This document shows positions 6,174 through 12,027 of a stretch of 12,027 nt of DNA, piece after piece. Source of the DNA: Hyphomicrobium sp. (GTDB lineage Bacteria > Pseudomonadota > Alphaproteobacteria > Rhizobiales > Hyphomicrobiaceae); assembly GCA_030609245.1 (NCBI GenBank), contig JAUWCP010000050.1, forward strand, positions 1 through 12,027. Direction: 5' to 3'. Each line of letters opens with the position of its first letter. The first letter of the stretch is position 1. The translations under genes were made by a program, and so were the position numbers. The notes under the pieces were generated by a model. It was not told the DNA's origin. It saw only the letters and a program-made list of their open reading frames with translations, and made no database searches.

Positions 6174-8066
6174 TCACAACAAATGCCCCGTGTCCTGCAA
6201 GCGTCTCAGAACGATCTCGGCCAACGCTTCGGGTGAGGCTTCCAACGTGTGCAACGTCAAGTCGGGATGCTCAGGCACCTCGTAGGGTGAATCAATGCCC
6301 GTGAAATTCTTGAGTGCGCCTGACTTGGCCTTCAAATAGAGGCCCTTGGGGTCGCGTCGCATGCACTCCTCTAAGGGCGTTTCCACGAAGACCTCGAAGA
6401 ACTCGTCACCCTCGACCAGATCGCGAACCATGTGCCGCTCGGCACGGAACGGCGAGATCAGGGCGCACAGCACAATCAGCCCTGAATCGACGAACAACTT
6501 TGCCACTTCGCCGGCGCGACGGATGTTTTCGACGCGATCCGCGTCGGTGAACCCGAGGTCGCGATTGATGCCGTGGCGAAGGTTGTCACCATCCAACATG
6601 TATGTGTGATAGCCGGCGCCGGTGAGCCGGTCCTCGAGCGCCCTGGCGATCGTCGATTTGCCCGATCCCGACAATCCGGTAAACCAGAGGATGCAAGGGT
6701 TCTGATGCTTCATGTGCGCGCGCAGCGACTTGTCGGCGGCGAGCGGCTCACGATGAATATTGGTGGCGCGGCGCAGCGCGAACGAGATCATGCCTGCGCC
6801 GACCGTGTGATCGGTCTCGCGATCGACCAGGATAAAGCAGCCGGTCTCGCGGTTTTCCTCATATGGGTCAAACGCGACCGGCACCGAGGTCGACAGGTTG
6901 CACACGCCAATGTCGTTGAGCGAAAGCGTCGGCGCTGCGAGATGGGTCATATCGGCAACGTCGATTTTGTACTTGATGGTGGAGACGCTAGCGAGCGTCC
7001 ACGCCGTGCCGACGCGCATCAAGTAGGAGCGACCTGGCAGCAACGGCTCTTCGGCCATCCAAATAATGTGGGCGGCAAATTGATCGGCGACGACAGGGCG
7101 TTCACGCGGATCGCCCAGCAAATCTCCGCGCGCCACATCGATATTTTCGGCAAGCTCGACGGTGACGATGTCGCCTGCGCCTGCTTCCTCTACATCGCCG
7201 TCGACACCCATGATTCGCGAAACCGTGCTCACGGTGCCGCCGCGCGCAACGACAATCTGATCACCGGTATGCACACGGCCACTGGCGATGCGCCCGGCAA
7301 ACCCGCGATAATCGGCACTGGGGCGGTTGACGCGCTGTACGGCGAGACGGAATGGCTTGGCCATGACGTCCGACTCGATATCGACCGTCTCCAGATGTTC
7401 AAGCAGCGTGGGGCCATCGTACCAGGGCGTATTGGGACTGCGCGCGGTGACGTTGTCACCGAAGCGCGCGGAAATGGGCACCGGCACAACAGAGGTGAAC
7501 GGCAGGGACGCCGCAAACGCAACATAGTCCTTAACAATGCGATCAAAGACCTCTTTGTCGTGACCGACGAGATCCATTTTGTTCACGGCAAGAACGATGT
7601 GGCGGATACCCAGAAGCGAGCAGATGACGCTGTGGCGCTGTGTCTGGGTTCTTAGACCCGCACGCGCGTCAAGAACGAGCACCGCAAGATCCGTGTTCGA
7701 CGCGCCGGTCGCCATGTTGCGCGTGTACTGCTCGTGCCCGGGTGTGTCGGCGACAATGAAGGAACGCCGCCCCGTGGCAAAGAACCGATAGGCAACGTCA
7801 ATAGTGATGCCCTGCTCGCGCTCGGCCTCTAGACCATCGAGCAGGAGCGCGAGATCCACCTCGTCTCCGGTCGTCCCAAACTTGCGGGAATCAGACTCCA
7901 AAGTCGCCATGTGGTCTTCGAGGATGAGCTTGGTGTCATAAAGAAGCCGTCCGATCAGTGTCGATTTCCCATCGTCGACCGAGCCGCACGTCAAAAAGCG
8001 CAAGAGATCCTTCGACGCCACAGGCGTGTCGCTGGAATGTGCGTCGCGGTGATCGAGCATCTCCAT
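6174..8066 (-). CDS. cysNC: Bifunctional sulfate adenylyltransferase subunit 1 / adenylylsulfate kinase
   Basis: 630 aa, normal for a CysN-CysC (NodQ-type) fusion. The N-terminal half is the GTPase subunit of ATP sulfurylase: G1 loop GSVDDGKST (28-36), DTPGH (107-111), NKMD (162-165), followed by the EF-Tu-like beta-barrel domains to about 440. The C-terminal domain is APS kinase: P-loop GLSGSGKS (464-471), DGDNLRHG (492-499), the serine of the ISPFRAER motif (S538) and a KNFTGIDSPYE block. It uses GTP hydrolysis to drive APS formation with CysD, then phosphorylates APS to PAPS. Its ATG overlaps the CysD stop by one base (TAATG), so the two are translationally coupled, as expected for a stoichiometric complex. 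The neighbours are polysaccharide genes, so PAPS could be for sulfated glycans as well as for cysteine synthesis. Confidence 0.97.
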   Translation of the reverse strand: MEMLDHRDAHSSDTPVASKDLLRFLTCGSVDDGKSTLIGRLLYDTKLILEDHMATLESDSRKFGTTGDEVDLALLLDGLEAEREQGITIDVAYRFFATGRRSFIVADTPGHEQYTRNMATGASNTDLAVLVLDARAGLRTQTQRHSVICSLLGIRHIVLAVNKMDLVGHDKEVFDRIVKDYVAFAASLPFTSVVPVPISARFGDNVTARSPNTPWYDGPTLLEHLETVDIESDVMAKPFRLAVQRVNRPSADYRGFAGRIASGRVHTGDQIVVARGGTVSTVSRIMGVDGDVEEAGAGDIVTVELAENIDVARGDLLGDPRERPVVADQFAAHIIWMAEEPLLPGRSYLMRVGTAWTLASVSTIKYKIDVADMTHLAAPTLSLNDIGVCNLSTSVPVAFDPYEENRETGCFILVDRETDHTVGAGMISFALRRATNIHREPLAADKSLRAHMKHQNPCILWFTGLSGSGKSTIARALEDRLTGAGYHTYMLDGDNLRHGINRDLGFTDADRVENIRRAGEVAKLFVDSGLIVLCALISPFRAERHMVRDLVEGDEFFEVFVETPLEECMRRDPKGLYLKAKSGALKNFTGIDSPYEVPEHPDLTLHTLEASPEALAEIVLRRLQDTGHLL

Positions 8067-8974
8067 TAGAAATACCCCTCCCGCTTCTTGCGCTCCATGG
8101 AAGCGCTCGTGTCGCCGTCAATCAGCCGCCCCTGCCGCTCAGATGTCCGAGCAGAATGCATCTCAAGCACGATGTCGGCAACCGTTGCGGCATCGGACTC
8201 GATTGCCCCGCATAAGGGATAGCAGCCGAGCGTGCGAAAGCGAACGCGGCGCATTTGTGGAGCCTCGCCCGGCTCAAGCTTAAAGCGCTCATCATCCACC
8301 ATGATCAGGCTGCCCGCGCGGTTAACGACAGGCCGCTCTTGGGCAAAATAGAGCGAGGGCAAAGGAATATCTTCGGCGAGAATGTATTGCCACACATCGA
8401 GCTCAGTCCAATTCGAAAGCGGGAAGACGCGCATCGACTCGCCGCGCCGGATCTTGGTGTTGAACAGGTGCCAAAGTTCAGGCCGTTGATTGCGCGGGTC
8501 CCAAGTGTGGTTAGGACCACGGAACGAGAAGATCCGTTCTTTCGCCCGGCTCTTTTCCTCGTCACGTCGCGCACCACCCATTGCCGCGTCGAAGCCGTGC
8601 GCATCAAGCGCCTGCTTTAGCGCCTCCGTCTTCATAACGTTTGTGTGCAGCGCCGATCCAGAATCGATGGGGTTGATGCCGCGCTCCAAGCCTTCCTTGT
8701 TGACGTGGACGATCAGCTCAAAACCGAATTCTTTGGCGATTTGATCGCGGAACGCGATCATCTCCTGGAACTTCCACGTCGTGTCAACGTGCATCAGCGG
8801 GAACGGCAGGCGGCCGGGTTGGAAGGCTTTGCGGGCAAGGTGCAGCATCACGCCCGAATCCTTGCCGATCGAATAGAGCATCACCGGGTGACGAAACTCG
8901 CTAGCCACCTCGTAGATGATCGAAATGGACTCGGCTTCGAGACGCCTGAGATGCGCGGATAGGTTTCTCGTCAT
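8066..8974 (-). CDS. cysD: Sulfate adenylyltransferase subunit 2
   Basis: 302 aa from the ATG at 8974, the same length as E. coli CysD. It is the catalytic ATP-pyrophosphatase subunit that forms APS from ATP and sulfate with CysN. Motifs: the PP-loop-type LYSIGKDSGVMLHLA (with SGKDS-like SIGKDS), HVDTTWKF, GGARRDEEKSRAKERIFSFR, the WTELDVWQYI block and LGCYPLCGA near the end, and a normal ERKKREGYF C-terminus. No clear Shine-Dalgarno is seen before 8974, and the frame stays open a further 19 codons to a TTG at 9031. The start is set by family length and the typical MTRNLSAHLRRLE opening. It is first in the cysD-cysNC pair and may share its transcript with the transferase gene 270 bp upstream. 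Confidence 0.96.
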   Translation of the reverse strand: MTRNLSAHLRRLEAESISIIYEVASEFRHPVMLYSIGKDSGVMLHLARKAFQPGRLPFPLMHVDTTWKFQEMIAFRDQIAKEFGFELIVHVNKEGLERGINPIDSGSALHTNVMKTEALKQALDAHGFDAAMGGARRDEEKSRAKERIFSFRGPNHTWDPRNQRPELWHLFNTKIRRGESMRVFPLSNWTELDVWQYILAEDIPLPSLYFAQERPVVNRAGSLIMVDDERFKLEPGEAPQMRRVRFRTLGCYPLCGAIESDAATVADIVLEMHSARTSERQGRLIDGDTSASMERKKREGYF

Positions 8975-9244
8975 CGTTGCGGACCAGACTTCGGCGAATG
9001 GCGACCTGCCATCACCATAAACCGATACCAATTTCTAAAGTGGAACCCCGTGCTCACGAGCCAGCCTCCAGGCTGACAGCCCCGTAAAGTAGGCCATGCT
9101 GGAGGCCGGAGGCAAGATCTCTGCTCCACCCTGACATTTAGTATCAAACTTGCGGTTGCGGCCAACCAGCCGGGCCCTGTAAATGCAGCATCTTGTCGTG
9201 ATACATTCTGGCCATGGCGCTGTGGAGATCTTGCAGTTGGCCTT
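8975..9244 (-). other. 270-bp interval before cysD with open reading frame and small inverted repeat
   Basis: In the frame of both flanking genes only the transferase TGA (9245-9247) and a TAG (9035-9037) interrupt about 90 codons. The sequence between is not recognised. A perfect 14-nt inverted repeat CAGCCT/AGGCTG with a 2-nt centre is at 9062-9075. A 23-codon ATG frame at 9144-9215 has no ribosome site and is probably noise. No riboswitch or promoter near consensus was recognised; the cysD promoter, if separate, should lie here. Confidence 0.35.
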
Positions 9245-10216
9245 TCAGCTCCGGGCCTTTCGCTCAAGTCCGACCGCGGCAATCCCCATCGCGACGAGGG
9301 CAACACACAGCGCGACAAGGCCTGCCAAAATCGTTCCGCGTGCAAATAGCAAGGCGCAGCCAGCCGATAGCAGCATAATGACGGCGCCAAGTGCCGCGAG
9401 CTCAGCCTTCGTCCAGCCATGGACGGTGAGCACCCTTTGGTAAAGGTGCTCCCGATGCGCCTGTAAGAGGTTGCGCTGCCGGATGGCACGGTGAACGAGC
9501 GTTAGACTAGCATCCGCAATGAAGGGCAAGAACACAAGCAGCGGAAACGCGATGGACCAATGGCTTTGGGCGTAGCCATAGTAGCCAAGTGCGCCGGCCA
9601 GAAAGCCTAAAGGTATGGCTCCACCATCGCCAAGAAAAATGCGCGCTGGCGGCCAATTCCAGATCAGGAAGCCGAGCGTCGCCGCAGAAAGACATGCGCA
9701 AACCTGCGCGAAGGCGACGTCACCGGCGACGAATGCGCCAGCAGCGTAAGCCGCAAATCCAATGACGCCCATTAAGCCTGCGAGAGCGTCAGACCCATCC
9801 ATGAAGTTGTAGAGATTGCTCATCCACATCAACCCCACGACGACCACGATCAACCAGGCAGACCAACTCACACCTAAGACCAGCGCAGCCGTCAACGCTA
9901 CCGCCGCGTGCACACCGAGGCGCACGAGGGGTGGAAGATGCAAAAAATCATCGAACAACGAGACAACAAAGAGCGCCGCTGCGAGCCAGACGATGGTTGT
10001 AAGCGTGGCGGGGAGATCGAGGAACGCGACGGCGGACACCGCGCCAAACAACAGGCCGACCCCGCCGCACCTCGGCGTGGGGTGCTCGTGACTCGACCGG
10101 TCATTCGGGCGATCGAGACACAAGTTGCGCAGCCCCGTCGTGGCAAAGGCGTAAACGACCATGGCCGAGATGGCAAAGGCATAAAAGCACACCGCGAAGA
10201 AGTGAATATCCAGCAT
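9245..10216 (-). CDS. WecA/WbpL-type polyprenyl-phosphate HexNAc-1-phosphate transferase (MraY family)
   Basis: 323 aa with about 10-11 hydrophobic segments and no signal peptide. Family motifs: a cytoplasmic loop with DRPNDRSSHEHPTPRCGG (35-52), the metal/substrate pair DD89-90 in SLFDDFLHLP, NLYNFMDGSDALAG (134-147), FLGDGG (194-199) and the late loop HREHLYQR (254-261). Such enzymes move a sugar-1-phosphate from a UDP-sugar to undecaprenyl phosphate in the inner membrane, the first step of a lipid-linked glycan. The spacing and the PTPRCGG and HREHLYQR variants fit the WecA/WbpL/WreU side of the family rather than MraY. The sugar is unknown; the neighbouring epimerase makes a QuiNAc- or FucNAc-type substrate possible. 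The start at 10216 has GGAGGGGGAG 5 nt upstream; a longer frame has no such site. Confidence 0.9.
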   Translation of the reverse strand: MLDIHFFAVCFYAFAISAMVVYAFATTGLRNLCLDRPNDRSSHEHPTPRCGGVGLLFGAVSAVAFLDLPATLTTIVWLAAALFVVSLFDDFLHLPPLVRLGVHAAVALTAALVLGVSWSAWLIVVVVGLMWMSNLYNFMDGSDALAGLMGVIGFAAYAAGAFVAGDVAFAQVCACLSAATLGFLIWNWPPARIFLGDGGAIPLGFLAGALGYYGYAQSHWSIAFPLLVFLPFIADASLTLVHRAIRQRNLLQAHREHLYQRVLTVHGWTKAELAALGAVIMLLSAGCALLFARGTILAGLVALCVALVAMGIAAVGLERKARS

Positions 10217-10302
10217 GGCACTCCCCCTCCCCGGGTTCCTATCGTCCCCGACGTCCGGCGCAATCAGCCCCGCCAACTGTCAATAAGCGGCAATTTATCG
10301 GT

Positions 10303-10326
10303 TCTGCAACCTTGTCTGCAACCTTG
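10303..10326. repeat. Perfect tandem 12-bp repeat upstream of the transferase gene
   Basis: Two exact copies of TCTGCAACCTTG lie head to tail at 10303-10314 and 10315-10326. A looser third version, GCAACCTTTGTCT, is near 10389-10401. On the minus strand they lie 87-110 bp upstream of the transferase start, where a promoter or regulator site would be. They may be regulator half-sites or a simple slippage duplication. Confidence 0.6.
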
Positions 10327-10327
10327 G

Positions 10328-10359
10328 AAAAAAATACGGCTGTCCTAGCACCGGCCGCA
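10328..10359 (-). terminator. Probable intrinsic terminator after the SDR gene
   Basis: Read on the minus strand, TGCGGC and GCCGTA (plus 10354-10359 and 10335-10340) form a 6-bp stem with one G-U pair and a 13-nt loop, followed at once by seven Ts (plus 10328-10334). It lies 55-86 bp past the stop of the SDR gene and before the transferase promoter region. The stem is short, so confidence is moderate. Confidence 0.45.
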
Positions 10360-10413
10360 AACATGTGGCGCCAGGCGCACCTTGCGCGCAACCTTTGTCT
10401 TGTAACGCAATCC

Positions 10414-11391
10414 TCAAGCACGGTGCGGTTTCAAATTAGGTGCGCTCTTGATCGCATCACATATCCCCTCTCTCAAGGACAGAGGGGGACGCCAGCCTGT
10501 AGCGTTTCTGAAGTGTGAAATGTCGATCTGAAACGGCTGGAAGATCTTGTCGAAATCTGCACGTTTGCCCATCAGGTGCGCGCCGATCAGCAACAAGGAT
10601 TGAGGCGCCCAAAACAGCCAAGTCCTGCGAGCTTGGGCTTGCGCAATCAGGTGGATCATCTGGGCCGTTGAGCAGTCGTCGCCATCGCTAATGCTGAAAA
10701 GGTCGTTGGATGCCGCAGGGTGTTCCGCCGCAACGAGGAGCGCGGACGCCAAATTATCGATGCCAATGAAGCTGCGCAACGCTTGGGCGCCCCCTAGCGG
10801 CAGCGGCCAGGATGAGGCCACAAGACGTAACAGTCGCGAAAAATTCCCCGGTGCGCCGGGGCCGTAGACCATTGGCGGGCGCACAATGACATAGTCCATG
10901 TCACTCCCCGCCGCTGTGCGAATGACCTCCCGTTCTGCCTGTTGTTTGGCAATGGCGTAGGGGCTCTGCGGGCGCGTCTGATCTGCTTCGCGAAAGGGAT
11001 GCCGAGGCGAGCTCTGCGAGCCGAACACATGCGCAGAGCTAAGATAGACGAAGCGTTTTACGCCAGCCCTTGCGGCACCGGCTGCCAGATTCTTCGTCCC
11101 CTCTATGATGACGCGTTGTGCTGGAGCGATCTCTGCCGGCCCGAGATTGAGATGAGCCGGGCCGGCAATGTGAACAACGACATCACAGCCGTTGAGAATC
11201 TGCGACCAGCTAGCTTCATGCTCGATGTCTCCATGGGATGTGACCTCATGGGCATACGGAATGGTGCGCACATCTTTATGCGATGCGCGCGTTCCGGCAC
11301 GAACATGCATACCTGCTTTCGCGAAGGCCCGGACTGTCGCAGTCCCGACAAACCCTGTGGATCCGGAGATGAAGGCGGTTAGATCGGGCAT
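10414..11391 (-). CDS. NAD-dependent sugar-nucleotide epimerase/4-reductase (extended SDR)
   Basis: 325 aa. The Rossmann site GSTGFVG is at 10-16, the active-site strand YLSSAHVFG at 116-124, and the catalytic YAIAK at Y145-K149. A proline-rich RPPMVYGPG loop (171-179) and RSFIGIDNLASALLVA (206-221) are usual in UDP-sugar 4-epimerases and reductases. Together with the following WecA/WbpL-type transferase it resembles the WbpV-WbpL and WreQ-WreU pairs, in which the SDR reduces a UDP-4-keto sugar to UDP-QuiNAc or UDP-FucNAc; this is an inference from order and family only. The start is uncertain: 11391 gives the natural N-terminus MPDLTAFISGSTG, but has no good ribosome site. A GTG at 11493 overlaps the stop of the O-antigen ligase gene (GTGA) and would add 34 residues not typical of the family. 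Confidence 0.85.
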   Translation of the reverse strand: MPDLTAFISGSTGFVGTATVRAFAKAGMHVRAGTRASHKDVRTIPYAHEVTSHGDIEHEASWSQILNGCDVVVHIAGPAHLNLGPAEIAPAQRVIIEGTKNLAAGAARAGVKRFVYLSSAHVFGSQSSPRHPFREADQTRPQSPYAIAKQQAEREVIRTAAGSDMDYVIVRPPMVYGPGAPGNFSRLLRLVASSWPLPLGGAQALRSFIGIDNLASALLVAAEHPAASNDLFSISDGDDCSTAQMIHLIAQAQARRTWLFWAPQSLLLIGAHLMGKRADFDKIFQPFQIDISHFRNATGWRPPLSLREGICDAIKSAPNLKPHRA

Positions 11392-11489
11392 CTCTGGCTG
11401 TCGAAGGTTCACCTGGCATTGACCGCCAGCGCGCTGCAATGCACGAATTTTCGCAAGATTGCCAGTGCCGGACCCAGGGCGCAGCAGCT

Positions 11490-12027
11490 TCACGTCGTCG
11501 AAATACTACGCCCCAGAGAGAATAAGACGACGCAGAAGCCGAATAGCGCCATGAACCAGATCTGCCACATGCCGTAACTGGAAGCCGCGACGGTCGCCAC
11601 AGAAGCAAAGGTTGCATACGCGTAGGGCTGAACGGCGCGAGTCAGGGATCTGATTGCACTCAAAATGGAAAGCCCGAACAAGGTCAGCAGCGCCGCCCCG
11701 ATCAAACCAAGCTCGTACCACGTCTGCAAATAGACGCTATGCGCATGAGTAGAAAGCGGGCGCAGGCTACGATATTCCCCGCCGCGCTTTACAGGAGGAC
11801 CCAGCTCTCGATCTTGCACATAGGTCGAATGAGCGCCAACACCCAATAATGGGACTTGGAGAGCTTTTTCCGCTGTCGCGTTCCAAATCTCAATGCGGTG
11901 CTGCGCCGACCTCTGTAGCCAGGAGGCATTCTGCAGATCGAGCCTGTAAGCAAGCAGCGCCGCCGGGAGCACCGCGACACATGCACAGACCCAGCCAATT
12001 GTAACCAGACGCGCCGAGAAAAGTAAC
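11490..12027 (-). CDS. O-antigen ligase / polymerase family (Wzy_C) membrane protein, C-terminal part
   Basis: The last 178 codons are present; the gene extends past the right edge. A membrane segment (about residues 7-27 of the fragment) is followed by the large periplasmic loop with RIEIWNATAEKALQVPLLGVG (44-64) and the signature HAHSVYLQTWYELGLIG (94-110). Then come three hydrophobic segments at about 106-127, 135-153 and 155-172 and a short tail. The conserved arginine and the H-x-H-S/N-x-Y-L-Q motif are typical of WaaL ligases and Wzy-type polymerases, which join or extend lipid-linked glycans on the periplasmic side. Sequence alone does not separate ligase from polymerase. Its TGA overlaps a GTG of the SDR gene, which suggests one operon. 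Confidence 0.88.
   Translation of the reverse strand, partial: LLFSARLVTIGWVCACVAVLPAALLAYRLDLQNASWLQRSAQHRIEIWNATAEKALQVPLLGVGAHSTYVQDRELGPPVKRGGEYRSLRPLSTHAHSVYLQTWYELGLIGAALLTLFGLSILSAIRSLTRAVQPYAYATFASVATVAASSYGMWQIWFMALFGFCVVLFSLGRSISTT

Noticed and set aside
6573..7655. Plus-strand open frame of 360 codons opposite cysNC
   Set aside because: The minus strand encodes a complete CysN-CysC with all motifs; the antisense frame shows no protein family features.
8974..9031. Longer CysD start at a TTG (9031)
   Set aside because: It adds 19 residues not found in the family; the ATG at 8974 gives the typical opening and exactly 302 residues.
8975..9244. SAM-type or other riboswitch before cysD
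   Set aside because: I looked for the known SAM-II-like core and for a long stem array before the start and found only a 14-nt inverted repeat.
1..12027. tRNA, rRNA, CRISPR array, insertion sequence or attachment site
   Set aside because: No cloverleaf, rRNA-like block, regularly spaced repeat array, transposase or integrase motif was seen when reading both strands by eye.

Overview
This 12-kb window looks like the chromosome of an alphaproteobacterium, probably Hyphomicrobiales (rhizobia and relatives). That placement is inferred from high GC, the pairing of a class I fructose-bisphosphate aldolase with a ThiE-like protein and a Sel1-type protein, a fused CysN-CysC enzyme, and the style of the surface-polysaccharide genes. 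No rRNA or tRNA, CRISPR array, complete insertion sequence or phage gene was seen. Most genes lie on the minus strand.

Right part (about 5100-12027, all minus strand): a surface-polysaccharide and activated-sulfate region. In transcription order it holds the C-terminal end of an O-antigen ligase/polymerase; an SDR sugar-nucleotide epimerase/reductase overlapping it by GTGA; a probable intrinsic terminator; a WecA/WbpL-type polyprenyl-phosphate sugar-1-phosphate transferase; cysD and cysNC (ATP sulfurylase plus APS kinase, joined by TAATG); and a UDP-glucuronate 4-epimerase. Together these could supply nucleotide sugars, start a lipid-linked glycan, polymerise or ligate it, and make PAPS. PAPS could serve cysteine synthesis or sulfation of the glycan; no sulfotransferase or PAPS reductase is visible here. 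Directly behind the epimerase is the C-terminal remnant of a PLP-dependent alpha-oxoamine synthase (KBL/AONS/SPT type), which looks like a pseudogene.

Left part (1-4650): central metabolism and small stress or envelope genes. A divergent pair, class I fructose-bisphosphate aldolase (minus) and a secreted CHRD-domain protein (plus), share a 227-bp intergenic region with two clear dyads. Downstream of the aldolase are a GlcG/HbpS-type protein (minus), a small secreted two-cysteine protein (plus), and an HdeD-family six-helix membrane protein (plus). Then come a ThiE-like protein and a truncated Sel1-repeat protein (both minus, ATGA overlap). In relatives, as I remember them, the aldolase sits directly next to the ThiE-like and TPR/Sel1 genes, so the hdeD/small/hbpS block may be an insertion.

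I do not see a clearly new multi-gene system. The points most worth a second look are the PAPS-forming genes inside a glycan cluster, the ThiE-like protein without the usual ThiE catalytic motifs, the oxoamine-synthase remnant, and the 26-bp dyad upstream of the aldolase gene.
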